A DNA stretch of 64,000 nt from Arthrobacter sp. SLBN-83 (GCF_006715285.1 NZ_VFMX01000001.1:2666001-2730000); one strand, 5' to 3'; shown: positions 37,363 through 49,700, numbered from the stretch's first letter. A program made the numbers and translations. The notes: a model not told the origin generated them from the letters alone.

Positions 37363-39222
37363 ATGTCCCAACCGCGCCATCCGGCGGAGCTGACTCCCAA
37401 GCGAGATCCGCAAAAGCGGCTTGCCCTGCGCCCTTATGCCAAGGCCGTGGCCCAGGTCCTTCGAGTGAGCTTTCGGGCGTCCCCGGGGGCCGTGATCATG
37501 AAGGTGCTTGGCTCCCTGATCTCCGCCGTGCTGCCGTTGGTCACCACTTACTTCGCGTCCCTCACCACCTCGGCCTTGGCCGCAGCGTACGCGGGCGACG
37601 GCGGAGCAGGACGCCGTGCGATCGTCTACGTCGTCGTCACCGCGGCGCTGGGGCTGTTTTGGGGCGCCTTCAACAGCGTGGACCGCTACATTCAGCAGCT
37701 GATGAGCTTCAAGGTGGGCGCCATCGTGGGGGACCAGATGTATGAGCGGTTCCTCGCCCTCGAATTCTGGCGCTACGACGACAAGGAAACGGTTGACCTC
37801 TACGACCGCGCCAAGCGGTTCTCCGACTCTTACGCCCGCGTCCTGGACCGGATCGCCGCCATCTTCACGCAGCTGGTCTCGGTCATCCTGGCCATTGGTG
37901 CCCTCCTGCTGGTCAGCTGGTGGATCGCCGTCATCGTCCTGGTGGCCATCGTGCCCAGCGTGTACCTGCAGTTCAAGCTGTCCCGGGAGCAGATCGCGCA
38001 CTGGAACACGCAGGTGGACTCCCGCCGCCAACGCCGCATGATCGAAACCAACCTCCTGCGGCCCCAGCACATCGCGGAGATGCGGCTTTACGGCATCGTT
38101 GGCTTCCTCATGGATCTTCGGTCCCGCCTGCGGGACGCGGATGAGCGGCGGCGCCTCGACTATCAGCGGCGGTACATCCCCAAACAACTGGCTGCGGATG
38201 CCCTGCAATACGGCGCTGAGGTGGTCTCGCTGATCTGGGTGGTGGGGCAGATCATCGCCCGCGCAGCCCCCGTGGGCCAGTTCCTGTACGTCCAGCAGAT
38301 CGTCAGCCGGGCGCTGTCCACGGCCAACAACCTGGTCTCGTCCCTGAGCTCCATCGACGAGGATCTCGCCAACCTGAAGGACTACGAGCTCTTCATGGCG
38401 CTGCCGATGCATAGCGAACACGCGCCTCCGCTGCTGGAGGCGCCCAAGGAGGTGGAGCTGAGGGACATCCGCTTCACGTACACAGGCAGCGACATTCAGG
38501 TGATCAAGGGCATCAGCCTCACCATCCGCCAGGGCCAGCACATTGCCATCGTGGGGGAGAACGGGGCCGGGAAGTCCACCCTGATCCGCATCCTGGCCGG
38601 CCTCTACCGCCCCGACTCAGGACAGGTACTGCTCGACGGCGTGGATCTCGCCGCCGTCGACGTGACCTCCTGGCACCGGCACCTGGCAGTGCTCAGCCAG
38701 GAGTTCCTCAAGTACGAATTCGCCACGGCAGCCGAGAACATCTACTTCGGCGACGTGGAGAGTCCCCGCGATGATGACCGCATCCGCAGGGCCGCAGCCG
38801 ATGCCGAAGCACTTGACTTCATTAACAAGCTGCCAAGCGGCCTGGACAACCACGTCAGCAACTGGATGGAGGACCCCCGCGGACGCAAGGGCAGCGGCCT
38901 GTCCGGCGGCCAGTGGCAGCGCCTGGCGATGGCAAGGAACTTCTACAGGGATGCGTCCTTCATGGTCATGGACGAGCCCACCTCCGCCATCGATGCACTC
39001 GCCGAGCACCGGATCTTCACGCGTCTCTTTGCGGACCGCAGCAGCACCATCATCGCCATCAGCCACCGGCTCGCCACGATCGAGAAGGCGGACGTGGTGT
39101 ACATGCTGGAGGACGGCCAAATTGTGGAGCAGGGGACTCATAAGGAACTGGTGGCCCGGCGCGGCCGGTACTTCCGCATGTTCGAGTCCCAGCTTTCCGT
39201 GGAGGAACCTGAAGAAGTCTGA
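37363..39222 (+). CDS. ABC transporter, fused permease and ATP-binding protein
   Basis: Half-transporter exporter: six transmembrane helices in the first 340 residues, then an ATPase domain with Walker A GENGAGKSTL, Q-loop LSQEFLKYEF, signature LSGGQWQRLA, Walker B FMVMDEPTSAID and the H-loop SHRLATI. 619 residues, the usual size of a homodimeric exporter. Leaderless spacing (TAGGCT-N6-ATG). It follows the hydrolase-lipoprotein pair by only 39 bp but has its own promoter, so a functional link is not implied. Substrate unknown. Confidence 0.92.
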   Translation: MSQPRHPAELTPKRDPQKRLALRPYAKAVAQVLRVSFRASPGAVIMKVLGSLISAVLPLVTTYFASLTTSALAAAYAGDGGAGRRAIVYVVVTAALGLFWGAFNSVDRYIQQLMSFKVGAIVGDQMYERFLALEFWRYDDKETVDLYDRAKRFSDSYARVLDRIAAIFTQLVSVILAIGALLLVSWWIAVIVLVAIVPSVYLQFKLSREQIAHWNTQVDSRRQRRMIETNLLRPQHIAEMRLYGIVGFLMDLRSRLRDADERRRLDYQRRYIPKQLAADALQYGAEVVSLIWVVGQIIARAAPVGQFLYVQQIVSRALSTANNLVSSLSSIDEDLANLKDYELFMALPMHSEHAPPLLEAPKEVELRDIRFTYTGSDIQVIKGISLTIRQGQHIAIVGENGAGKSTLIRILAGLYRPDSGQVLLDGVDLAAVDVTSWHRHLAVLSQEFLKYEFATAAENIYFGDVESPRDDDRIRRAAADAEALDFINKLPSGLDNHVSNWMEDPRGRKGSGLSGGQWQRLAMARNFYRDASFMVMDEPTSAIDALAEHRIFTRLFADRSSTIIAISHRLATIEKADVVYMLEDGQIVEQGTHKELVARRGRYFRMFESQLSVEEPEEV

Positions 39223-39260
39223 CGCAGGTTACCGAAGCGAGTTTGCCGCGACAGGCGGTT

Positions 39261-39878
39261 CTATTCGTCGTTGGAGGCGCCGATAATGGTCGTGCGCACG
39301 CGGGCGATGCTGGGGCGGGGAGGCACACTGCTGAAGCCGAATGTCACCGGCGGCCGAATCGGCGCCAGTTCGCCGGCGTCGGCACCATTCCAGCGGACGA
39401 CGGCGGACGTCACGTGGTGCAGGTCCGTCACCCCGTAGAACTCCGTCCTTCCGCTGCCCGCAGTACCGTAGGTACGGGCGCCGGGTGCCGCCAGGGCGGC
39501 GAAGGGATTGACCGCGGCGAGCCAGCGGGGATGGACGGCAAGGCGCCGGGGCACTGCCCGCAGCGCCGAACCCAGGAAAGTCCTTGCACCGCTGATGGCC
39601 CCAATGGCCAGCAGGCCGGCGTCGACCGTCAACGTGTGCTCGGTGAGCGAGGCAGCAACGTCCAGCACCCGCACTTCATCGAAGGCGTAGGTGGCGGCAA
39701 TGAAGCCGGCCACCTCGGATGTCGGCGCGAGCAGAAGGCGATGCCCGGAAGGCTGCTGCACCATGACATCCGAAAAGGACCCGAAGGGGGAGTCCTGCCA
39801 GATCCCGACGACGGCGCGCAGCCCGGATGTAGTGCCAATCCCGGCGATATGCCCATCAAACGTCCAGCGGCTGCCCAT
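39261..39878 (-). CDS. hypothetical protein divergent from guaB3
   Basis: 205 residues. The frame is open for 660 codons on this strand because it continues antisense through guaB3; the true start is the ATG at 39878, which has TACAGT 6 nt upstream on the minus strand. The protein begins MGSRWTFDGHIAGIGTTSG and has no signal peptide or membrane helix. No family is recognised. Features: a mixed alpha/beta composition, a Pro/Ala-rich segment (AVNPFAALAAPGARTYG), and C-terminal FGFSSVPPRPSIARVRTTI. Its start is 69 bp from that of guaB3, so the two share a regulatory gap. Confidence 0.65.
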   Translation of the reverse strand: MGSRWTFDGHIAGIGTTSGLRAVVGIWQDSPFGSFSDVMVQQPSGHRLLLAPTSEVAGFIAATYAFDEVRVLDVAASLTEHTLTVDAGLLAIGAISGARTFLGSALRAVPRRLAVHPRWLAAVNPFAALAAPGARTYGTAGSGRTEFYGVTDLHHVTSAVVRWNGADAGELAPIRPPVTFGFSSVPPRPSIARVRTTIIGASNDE

Positions 39879-39884
39879 CACGCC

Positions 39885-39890
39885 ACTGTA
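39885..39890 (-). promoter_or_regulatory. -10 hexamer TACAGT for the hypothetical gene
   Basis: Minus strand: TACAGT, 6 nt, ATG at 39878. Confidence 0.45.
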
Positions 39891-39935
39891 TCCAACCCGA
39901 GCAAGCGGCTGGGCAGCCGTAATGCGCCACTGGGA

Positions 39936-39941
39936 TAACCT
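39936..39941 (+). promoter_or_regulatory. -10 hexamer TAACCT for guaB3
   Basis: TAACCT, 6 nt, GTG at 39948; no ribosome site. Confidence 0.5.
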
Positions 39942-39947
39942 AGAGCA

Positions 39948-41084
39948 GTGACTTATGAGATCGAGATCGGCCGTGGCAAGCGTGGGCGTCGTGCCTACTC
40001 CCTGGATGACATTGCAATCGTCCCCAACCGTCGCACCCGCGACCCCAAGGACGTCTCCGTCTCCTGGCAGATCGACGCCTACCAGTTCGACATGCCGGTG
40101 ATCGCCGCTCCGATGGACTCCGCCATGTCCCCGCAGACCGCCATCGCGCTGGGCAAGCTGGGCGGTCTCGGCGTGCTGGACCTGGAAGGCCTGTGGACCC
40201 GGTACGAGGATCCTCAGTCGGTCCTCGATGAGATTGCGGCGCTGGAGGACGAGACCAACAGCCCCGCCGTCACCGGTCGGATGCAGGAGCTGTACCAGGC
40301 ACCCATCCAGCCTGAACTGATCACCTCGCGCCTGGCCGAGATCCGCGAAGCCGGCGTTACCGTGGCCGGCTCCCTGACCCCGCAGCGCACCCAGGAGCAC
40401 TACAAGACGGTCCTGGCTGCCGGCGTCGACATCTTCGTCATCCGCGGCACCACGGTGTCCGCCGAGCACGTCTCCAAGGACCACGAGCCGCTCAACCTCA
40501 AGCAGTTCATCTACGAACTCGACGTCCCGGTGATCGTGGGCGGTGCGGCCGGCTACACTCCGGCGCTGCACCTCATGCGCACCGGCGCTGCCGGCGTGCT
40601 GGTGGGCTTCGGCGGCGGCGCAACCACCACCACGCGGCGCGCCCTGGGCATCCATTCGCCCATGGCCTCCGCCATCTCCGACGTCGCGGCCGCCCGCCGC
40701 GACTACATGGACGAGTCCGGTGGCCGCTACGTGCACGTCATTGCCGACGGCGGCATGGGCACCTCGGGCGACATCGTCAAGGCAATCGCCATGGGCGCGG
40801 ACGCCGTCATGCTGGGCAGTGCCCTGGCCAGGGCAGAAGAAGCACCGGGCAAGGGCTGGCACTGGGGCCAGGAAGCCCACCACACCGAACTGCCGCGCGG
40901 GGACCGCGCCAACGTCGGCACCGTGGGTCCGCTGGAGGAAGTCCTTTTCGGACCGGGCCACCACACCAACGGCACGTCCAACCTCATCGGGGCGCTGCGG
41001 CGCTCCATGGCGACCACCGGCTACTCGGACCTGAAGGAATTCCAGCGGGTCGACGTCGTCGTATCTCCCTACGAAGGAAACTAA
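39948..41084 (+). CDS. guaB3: GuaB3 family IMP dehydrogenase-related protein
   Basis: Actinobacterial paralogue of IMPDH without CBS domains. The protein begins MTYEIEIGRGKRGRRAYSLDDIAIVP and keeps the TIM-barrel phosphate site (VIADGGMGTSGDIVKAIAMG) and PMDSAMSP. The place of the GuaB catalytic Cys loop is taken by GFGGGATTTTR, so IMP dehydrogenation is doubtful and the biochemical role is open; actinobacteria conserve this gene widely, and purine interconversion by GMP reductase-like chemistry has been reported for GuaB3-type proteins in other phyla. 378 residues. Confidence 0.93.
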   Translation: MTYEIEIGRGKRGRRAYSLDDIAIVPNRRTRDPKDVSVSWQIDAYQFDMPVIAAPMDSAMSPQTAIALGKLGGLGVLDLEGLWTRYEDPQSVLDEIAALEDETNSPAVTGRMQELYQAPIQPELITSRLAEIREAGVTVAGSLTPQRTQEHYKTVLAAGVDIFVIRGTTVSAEHVSKDHEPLNLKQFIYELDVPVIVGGAAGYTPALHLMRTGAAGVLVGFGGGATTTTRRALGIHSPMASAISDVAAARRDYMDESGGRYVHVIADGGMGTSGDIVKAIAMGADAVMLGSALARAEEAPGKGWHWGQEAHHTELPRGDRANVGTVGPLEEVLFGPGHHTNGTSNLIGALRRSMATTGYSDLKEFQRVDVVVSPYEGN

Positions 41085-41093
41085 CGCACAGGT

Positions 41094-41122
41094 CAGGGCC
41101 GGGTGGGCACCACCCGGCCCTG
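41094..41122 (+). terminator. hairpin after guaB3
   Basis: A perfect 13-bp GC-rich stem (41094-41106 with 41110-41122), 3-nt loop, 10 nt after the guaB3 stop. No T run follows, so it may work poorly as a classic terminator. Confidence 0.55.
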
Positions 41123-41188
41123 CCCAAAGCACGCCACTTGCAAGTAGTGTGGGTTTACTACCGGCACTAGAGGCACTGGAGGCGTTCA

Positions 41189-42928
<1,740 letters not shown>

Positions 42929-42966
42929 GGGGCCGCTAGCCCCACTGCTGACCGAAGGGATACGCC

Positions 42967-43455
42967 TTGGCGGAACCACTGGACCCGTATGACGCCCACC
43001 TGACCACCGCCGACATGGTGATCCTGGAAATGGAGGCGAAGGACAAGACCGACGCCACCAACCAACTGGCAGAGCGGCTGTACGCCGCCGGGCGGATCTC
43101 GGATCTTGACGGGTTCCTGAAGAACGTAAACGCCCGGGAGCACCAGCTGGCCACGGGGCTCCCGGGCGGCATCGGGTTGCCGCATGCGAGGAGCGAGTTC
43201 GTCTCCCAAACGTCGATCGCGGTGGGAATCGCCAAGTACGGCCACGCTCTGGACTTTGGCGCCGCCGACGGTCCCGCCACGGTCATCCTGCTGATTGCCA
43301 CGCCGGCCAGCTCCTTCTCGGACCACCTGGAGGTGCTGGCTACCTTGGCCCGGTCGCTCTCCAAGGAGTCATTCCGGGAGTCGCTGCGGCGGGCCTACGA
43401 CGCGGAAGTGATCGCCGAGCTCATCAATTCCAGCCTGGTGTTCTTCGACCACTAG
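42967..43455 (+). CDS. PTS sugar transporter subunit IIA (fructose/mannitol type), orphan
   Basis: 162 residues, EIIA of the Fru/Mtl class with the phosphorylated His in GLPGGIGLPHARSEF. The rare TTG start is supported by GAAGGGA 6 nt upstream and by the match of the N terminus to the family. No EIIB or EIIC gene adjoins, so the protein either serves a distant permease or regulates as PtsN-like proteins do. It follows glpD closely (38 bp), with a small GGGGC/GCCCC hairpin in the gap, so co-transcription is plausible and would tie glycerol metabolism to phosphotransfer. Confidence 0.87.
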   Translation: MAEPLDPYDAHLTTADMVILEMEAKDKTDATNQLAERLYAAGRISDLDGFLKNVNAREHQLATGLPGGIGLPHARSEFVSQTSIAVGIAKYGHALDFGAADGPATVILLIATPASSFSDHLEVLATLARSLSKESFRESLRRAYDAEVIAELINSSLVFFDH

Positions 43456-43528
43456 GCACGTAAGGGATGGGCCGTCCCGTTTCCGGTCCGGATGCCCTGG
43501 CGTTTAGTTGTTCTACAGAAGTACGAAG

Positions 43529-43534
43529 TACGGT
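43529..43534 (+). promoter_or_regulatory. -10 hexamer TACGGT for SURF1
   Basis: TACGGT, 6 nt, GTG at 43541. Confidence 0.5.
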
Positions 43535-43540
43535 TAAGAC

Positions 43541-44425
43541 GTGTGGAAAACAGCCCTTAAGCCCCGATGGATCGCAGGCTTTATCTTTGCGATCATTCTC
43601 TCCGGGGTCTTCGTGCTGCTGAGCCAGTGGCAGTTCGGCCGCTCCACCCAACCCGAAGTGCCGGTCAACCCCGCATCCGAACAGGTGCAACCGCTCACAA
43701 GCACCCTGCAGCCGGGCGAGTTCTTCCATGGAAGCGTCGCAGACCAGATGGTCACCGCGCAGGGAACGTACAGCCCCGACAAGCAGGTCCTGGTTCCTGG
43801 CAGGCTCCACGACGGCAAGAGCGGCTACTGGGTAGTGTCCGCTTTCGCCGTCAACGGCGCTCCCGCGCTGACCGGAGCAGGCGCATCTCCCCAGACCTGG
43901 ATCCCGGTGGCACGCGGGTGGGTGGCCCAACCCGGTGACGCGGCAGCACCGCCGTCGGGCGTCGTTGAACTCACCGGGCGCCTCCTGCCATCGGAGGCCC
44001 CCGTGGCAGGGAAGGCGCCGAAGCCGGGGGAGGCCTCGGCTGTTTCAGTCGCCGAGCTCATCAACTACTGGGATGTGAGCAGCTACCCGGGCTTCGTGTC
44101 TGCCACCGCAGAAGTGGTGGGCGGCCAGGACCTCAGCGCCTCAGCCGTCCCTGGAAAACTCCTGCCCCTGAACATCGGGCCGCAGCCCCCTGAACAGCAC
44201 ATCAACTGGCTGAACCTGTTCTATTCCATCGAATGGGTCGTCTTCGCCGGCTTCGCCTTCTTCATCTGGTGGCGGCTGGTCAAGGACGACTACCACCGCG
44301 ACCTCGAGGAGGCCCTCGAGGACGGCGATGAGGCCCCCGCAGGCGGGCTCCACGAAACACCGCCTCTCCCACACGGGCCTGAACAGCAGCACCCTGACCA
44401 GCACCAGCAGAAGGTACAGCCATGA
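43541..44425 (+). CDS. SURF1 family protein
   Basis: Membrane factor for cytochrome c oxidase assembly (haem a insertion). One helix near the N terminus (WIAGFIFAIILSGVFVLLSQW, followed by QFGR), a large extracytoplasmic domain, and a second helix near residue 225 (LFYSIEWVVFAGFAFFIWW), the two-helix SURF1 layout. The C-terminal tail is acidic and then Gln/His-rich. 294 residues. GTG start with TACGGT 6 nt upstream. It overlaps the following DUF3817 gene by ATGA. Confidence 0.88.
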   Translation: MWKTALKPRWIAGFIFAIILSGVFVLLSQWQFGRSTQPEVPVNPASEQVQPLTSTLQPGEFFHGSVADQMVTAQGTYSPDKQVLVPGRLHDGKSGYWVVSAFAVNGAPALTGAGASPQTWIPVARGWVAQPGDAAAPPSGVVELTGRLLPSEAPVAGKAPKPGEASAVSVAELINYWDVSSYPGFVSATAEVVGGQDLSASAVPGKLLPLNIGPQPPEQHINWLNLFYSIEWVVFAGFAFFIWWRLVKDDYHRDLEEALEDGDEAPAGGLHETPPLPHGPEQQHPDQHQQKVQP

Positions 44426-44931
44426 TTGATCCGAAACCCGCCACTCCGTCCCCGCAGGCATCCGGCGGCAAGACTTCCGGCAGGAAACGCCGCTTCGGCG
44501 GTACTGAGGCGCAGATCCGGTCCGCCCTGAAGTTCTACAAAGTTATGGCCTACCTGACCGGCACCATGTTGCTCCTGCTCTGCGCCGAACTCGTGGTGCG
44601 GTACGGCTTCGGGCAGTACCTGTTCGCGGGCGGCACCAACGCCGTAACCGGCCAGCCCTTCGGCTTCGGATTCGCCGATGCCGAGCCGGCCGGGGTGATC
44701 AACGGTGTCAACGTCTCCGTCACGGTGCTGATCGTGCACGGCTGGATGTACGTGGTGTACCTGATCTCCAATTTCCGTCTGTGGTCCCTCATGCGCTGGC
44801 CGTTCCTGAAACTGGTCCTGCTGGCACTCGGCGGCGTCGTGCCGTTCCTGTCCTTCATTGTCGAGAAGAAGTTCCACGCCGAGGTGGAGGCCGAGCTGGC
44901 CGCCAACCCGCAGGCTCCCCAGCGCTACTGA
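44422..44931 (+). CDS. DUF3817 domain-containing membrane protein
   Basis: 169 residues: a basic N terminus, then three to four transmembrane helices typical of DUF3817 (YLTGTMLLLLCAELVVRYGFG, VSVTVLIVHGWMYVVYLISNF, LVLLALGGVVPFLSFIVEKKF). The family is of unknown function and in actinobacteria often sits between SURF1-type and guaA genes, as here. Start ATG overlaps the SURF1 stop, so it is co-translated. No catalytic motifs are visible. Confidence 0.85.
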   Translation: MIDPKPATPSPQASGGKTSGRKRRFGGTEAQIRSALKFYKVMAYLTGTMLLLLCAELVVRYGFGQYLFAGGTNAVTGQPFGFGFADAEPAGVINGVNVSVTVLIVHGWMYVVYLISNFRLWSLMRWPFLKLVLLALGGVVPFLSFIVEKKFHAEVEAELAANPQAPQRY

Positions 44932-45035
44932 CCCCCAGCACAGTGGGCCGCGCACAGCCAGCCCGCCGGCCGCCGTCGGACGTTTGCTCCGTCACAGCGC
45001 GGCCTCCCAAGATGCGCCGGTGCAACGGCGCCAAG

Positions 45036-45041
45036 TAGGCT
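45036..45041 (+). promoter_or_regulatory. -10 hexamer TAGGCT for guaA
   Basis: TAGGCT, 6 nt, GTG at 45048; no ribosome site. Confidence 0.55.
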
Positions 45042-45047
45042 ATTACG

Positions 45048-46637
45048 GTGACTACTCCCACTGCATCCCAGACTTCCCAGAAGCCGGTGCTGGTTGTTGA
45101 TTACGGTGCCCAGTACGCGCAGCTGATTGCCCGCCGCGTCAGGGAAGCGAATGTGTATTCGGAAGTGGTTCCGCATACTTACTCCACCGAGCAGCTCCTG
45201 GCCAAGAACCCCGCCGCCATCATCCTGTCCGGCGGCCCCTCCAGCGTTTATGCCGACGGCGCCCCGAGCGTAGGTGCCGACCTCTTCGAAGCCGGCGTTC
45301 CCGTCTTTGGCATCTGCTACGGGTTCCAGGCCATGGCCAACGCGCTGGGCGGCAAGGTGGACAAGACCGGCCTGCGGGAGTACGGATCCACCGAGACCAC
45401 CATCCTGGGCGAGGGACGGTCCGTGCTGGAAGGCATGCCCCAGCACCAGAAGACCTGGATGAGCCACGGCGATTCCGTGCACGCGGCGCCCGAGGGCTTC
45501 GAGGTCCTGGCCACGACGGCGGGCGCGGAAGTGGCTGCCTTCGCCAACGAGGAAAAGGGCCTCTTCGGTGTGCAGTGGCACCCGGAGGTCAAGCATTCCG
45601 CGTACGGCCAGCAGGTGCTCGAGAACTTCCTGTTCAACTGCGCCAAGATTGAGCCCAACTGGACCACGGGGAACATCCTGGAAGAACAGGTGGAGCGGAT
45701 CCGCCAGCAGATCGGCGATGCCCAGGTAATCTGCGGGCTTTCCGGCGGTGTGGATTCCGCAGTGGCTGCTGCCCTGGTCCAGCGGGCTGTGGGCGATCAG
45801 CTCACCTGCGTGTTCGTGGACCACGGACTGCTGCGCGAGGGCGAAGCGGAACAGGTGGAACGTGACTTCGTGGCCGCCACCGGCGTCAAGCTGTACGTGG
45901 CCAACGAGCAGGAACGTTTCCTCTCGGCGCTGGCTGGGGTCAGCGATCCGGAAACCAAGCGCAAGATCATCGGCCGCGAGTTCATCCGCGCCTTCGAAGA
46001 AGCCGAGCTGGCCATCATTGCCGAGGCGGCCGCGCACGGTGAGAAGATCAAGTTCCTGGTCCAGGGAACCCTGTACCCGGACGTCGTCGAATCCGGCGGC
46101 GGCGAAGGTGCCGCGAACATCAAGAGCCACCACAACGTGGGCGGCCTTCCCGAGGACCTGCAGTTCGAGCTCGTTGAGCCGCTGCGTGCCTTGTTCAAGG
46201 ACGAGGTCCGCGCTGTCGGCGCCCAGTTGGGCCTGCCGCAGGAAATCGTTGGCCGCCAGCCGTTCCCCGGCCCCGGCCTGGGCATCCGGATTGTCGGTGA
46301 TATCACCAAGGAGCGGCTGGACCTGCTCCGCAAGGCGGACGCGATCGCCCGCGCCGAACTGACCACTGCCGGCCTGGACAACGAGGTATGGCAGATGCCG
46401 GTAGTGCTGCTGGCGGACGTCCGCAGCGTCGGCGTCATGGGTGACGGCCGCACCTATGGCCACCCCATCGTGCTTCGTCCGGTTTCCTCTGAGGACGCCA
46501 TGACCGCCGACTGGTCGCGTCTGCCTTACGACCTCCTGGCCAGGATTTCCAACCGGATCACCAACGAGGTGGACGGCGTCAACCGCGTGGTGCTGGACGT
46601 CACCAGCAAGCCGCCGGGAACCATCGAGTGGGAATAG
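45048..46637 (+). CDS. guaA: GMP synthase (glutamine-hydrolysing)
   Basis: Amidates XMP to GMP. The N-terminal glutaminase domain has the catalytic Cys in [10 protein letters not shown] and the His/Glu in QWHPEV; the ATP-pyrophosphatase domain has the PP-loop [12 protein letters not shown]; the C-terminal dimerisation domain includes [13 protein letters not shown]. 529 residues. GTG start at leaderless spacing to TAGGCT. With guaB in the same window the IMP to GMP route is covered. A terminator-like hairpin follows. Confidence 0.97.
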   Translation: MTTPTASQTSQKPVLVVDYGAQYAQLIARRVREANVYSEVVPHTYSTEQLLAKNPAAIILSGGPSSVYADGAPSVGADLFEAGVPVFGICYGFQAMANALGGKVDKTGLREYGSTETTILGEGRSVLEGMPQHQKTWMSHGDSVHAAPEGFEVLATTAGAEVAAFANEEKGLFGVQWHPEVKHSAYGQQVLENFLFNCAKIEPNWTTGNILEEQVERIRQQIGDAQVICGLSGGVDSAVAAALVQRAVGDQLTCVFVDHGLLREGEAEQVERDFVAATGVKLYVANEQERFLSALAGVSDPETKRKIIGREFIRAFEEAELAIIAEAAAHGEKIKFLVQGTLYPDVVESGGGEGAANIKSHHNVGGLPEDLQFELVEPLRALFKDEVRAVGAQLGLPQEIVGRQPFPGPGLGIRIVGDITKERLDLLRKADAIARAELTTAGLDNEVWQMPVVLLADVRSVGVMGDGRTYGHPIVLRPVSSEDAMTADWSRLPYDLLARISNRITNEVDGVNRVVLDVTSKPPGTIEWE

Positions 46638-46643
46638 CATCCT

Positions 46644-46685
46644 AGTGGCCGGCCTCCGCCAGCGGGGGCCGGCCACTGCTTTTCC
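46644..46685 (+). terminator. intrinsic terminator after guaA
   Basis: An 11-bp stem (AGTGGCCGGCC at 46644-46654 with GGCCGGCCACT at 46667-46677) followed by GCTTTTCC. Confidence 0.7.
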
Positions 46686-46752
46686 CCAACGAATCCTCCG
46701 CAAATTCCCGTGCTCCAGTGTTGCGGTCGCTCAAGTCCGGCGCCGAAGCGGC

Positions 46753-46758
46753 TACTCT
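46753..46758 (+). promoter_or_regulatory. -10 hexamer TACTCT before the helicase-like gene
   Basis: TACTCT, 7 nt, ATG at 46766. Confidence 0.45.
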
Positions 46759-46765
46759 CGAACCT

Positions 46766-49700
46766 ATGCCGGTATGGTCCAGGGCGTCACGTGCAAACGC
46801 AGAAAAGAAGGCAGAAGTGTCAGTTGGTCAAGGCCACCCGGAGGGCTCGGAAGAGCTTCGTAAATGGCTGTCCGGGCTCAAACCCGTCACCGGCGCGGAC
46901 ACGATGCTGCGCTTTACCAAGACGCCCGAAGGTTCCATCGACCTCACCTCGGCACACCCCTCCGGACTCGCCCAGCTCATGGCCGGGCGCCGCACCCGCC
47001 TGTCCACCCTGATCCGCGACCGGCAGCAGTACGTGGTGGCGGCCAGGGCTTCGCGCAACATCCGGTCCAAGATCTTCGAGCTCGCCAACGACCGCGGCAT
47101 CGACGCCGGGTATTTGTCCGCGGGCACCGTGGTGTGGACTTCCGCCGTCGGGGGTAAGCCCCAGCGTGTCTCCGCTCCCGTGATGCTGACTGCCATTTCC
47201 CTCACGGTTCGGCCGGGGGAAGACGACTTTGAACTGCAGCTCACCGAGCAGGCGCAGATCAACCCGGCACTGGTGCGGCACCTGAAGAACATCCACGGCA
47301 TCGTCTTCGACGTCAACGCCGTCACCCGCCTGGCCTACAGCACCGCCCGGTTCGACCCCCAGCCGGTCCTTGACCGGCTGGCCACCCTGATCCGGCCCAT
47401 TCACGGGGCGGAAACCCAGCACAACCTGCTTGTTTCCACCTTCGCCGACCTCTCCGGCAACCTGGACGACCCCTGGATCAACGACACCCACCCCATCGTG
47501 TCCGCGCTTGCCACCGCAGCCGGCGGCGAGCTGGTGGACGTCGCGGAACCGGATCCGTCCCGCTTCCCGAACCTGGACAACCGGCACCCCAAGGATGAGC
47601 TGCTCCTGCTGGATGCGGACACGGACCAGCAGTACGTGATCGACGCAGCCCGCACCGGGGACTCCCTGGTGGTCAGCAGCCCGCCCGGCACCGGCCAGAC
47701 CCAGACCGCGATCAACACCATCGGCGCCCTGGTGGATGCCGGCAAGACGGTGCTGGTGGTGGGCGACCGCCGCGCCAGCCTCAACGAGGTCTCCGGACAC
47801 CTGGAGTCGCTGGGCCTGGAGTCCATCCTGTTCCAGCTCACCGGGAACGTCACAGCCCAACAGCTGAAGGGCCAGCTGGTGCGGGCGATCGTCCGCAACG
47901 AGAAGTCGCTGGAGCCGCAGCTGGGGAACCTGCACAACACCCTCACCGAGCACCGGCACGCGCTGATGGACCACGTGGCATCACTGCACAACGTCCGCGA
48001 ACGCTGGGGCTGCTCGCCGTACCAGGCCATGCAGTCCCTCGCCGAGCTCACCTCCATCCACCCGGCGCCGGCAACCACCGTCCGGCTTAAGCGCAGTGTG
48101 CTGGACAGCATCCGGGACCGTGAGGAACTGGCTGGCCGTCTCCGGCGGGCTGCCGAGCTGGGCAGCTTCAGCAAGGCGGCCACCACCAGCCCCTGGCACG
48201 GCGCAAGGTTGCTGACCCGCAAGGAAACCGAGGAAGCGCAGGACCTGGTCCGGTCCGTCGCCAAGAGCCTTCCCATCCTCCGTGACCGCATGGACGCCGT
48301 TGCCGAGCACGCCGAAATCCGCTTGGGCGAATCCTTCGCGGAGTGGGGCGAACAGCTGGAACTGCTGGTCGCCGTCCGCGGCAGCCTGGACAAGTTCACC
48401 CCGGACATCTTCGACCGCCCGGTGACGGACCTGATCTCCGCCACCGCACCGTCCTCGTGGCGGCGTGAGCGCGGTATCGAGTTGACCGCCATGCAGCGCT
48501 CCAGGCTGCGCCGGGTGGCCAAGGAATATGTGCGCCCCGGCGTTCACATCGCGGACCTGCACTCGTCCCTGCTGCTGGTCCAGGAACAGCGGGCCCTGTG
48601 GGCGGGCTACGCCACAACACAGCGGCACCCCGCCGTTCCATCAGGCTTGGCCGAAATGAACGCCATGTACCGCTCCCTGGACAAGGAGCTGGCGCAGCTG
48701 GGCGAGGCGCTGCGGCATACCGAAGACGGCGGGTCACTGACCGGCGTTCCCTATCCGCAGCTGATGGAACGCCTGGAACGCCTGGTGGCGGACACCGACA
48801 CGCTCAAAACCCTGCCCGAACGCACGCTGCTCATTGAGAGCATGCGCGAAAACGGCCTCGGTGAGCTCCTGGCCGACCTCGCCGAACGTGAAGTGCCCGA
48901 AGGATCGGTCGCGGCCGAACTGGAACTGGCCTGGTGGCAGTCCGCGCTCGAAGCAATGATCAGCGGTGATGACTACCTTGCCATGTCCGACGGCGACGCC
49001 CTGCGCCAGCTCGAAGCGGAGTACCGCCTCGCGGACAACGCGCATATTGCCAGCGGCGCAGCCCGGCTGCGATGGGCCCTGGCGGAGCGGTGGCGCACCG
49101 CTATTGCCGCGCAGCCACGGCAGGCGGGCCTCCTGCGCAGCCTGCTCAAGGACGGACGGGTCTCCCTGCCCGCCCTCACTGCGCAGGCTCCGGACCTGAT
49201 CGGCACACTGGTTCCCGTCTGGTCTGTGAGCCCCTACCTCATGACGGGCCTGCTTCCAGCCGAGCAGCACTTCGACGCGGTGGTGATCCTTGATGCGGAG
49301 GCCACCTCCCTGCAAGCGGTCCTGCCTTCGATCGCCCGTGCCCGGCAGGTCATTGCCTTCGGCGATTCCCGCATTGCCACGCCACGGACCTTCACGGTGG
49401 GGGTGGAGCGGCTGGCGCCCGGCGAATCGGCGCACCACCGTGTGGAAAGCGCCTTTACCGCGCTCTCCGCTGTCCTGCCGGTATGGCAGCTCAACGTTGT
49501 GTACCGCGCAGTGGACGAGGACCTGGTCCTCCAACTGAGCAAGAGCTTTTACGACGGCGGCCTGCGCCGGCTGCCGGAAGGGCAGTCCGCCACGGGGCTG
49601 GACCGCTCCCTGCTGGTTGAGTACCTGCCGGACGGCACCGGCCTGCCCAGTGCCGACCACGAGGGCGTGGAATCAGTCGTGGCGGAGGTCAACCGCGTTG

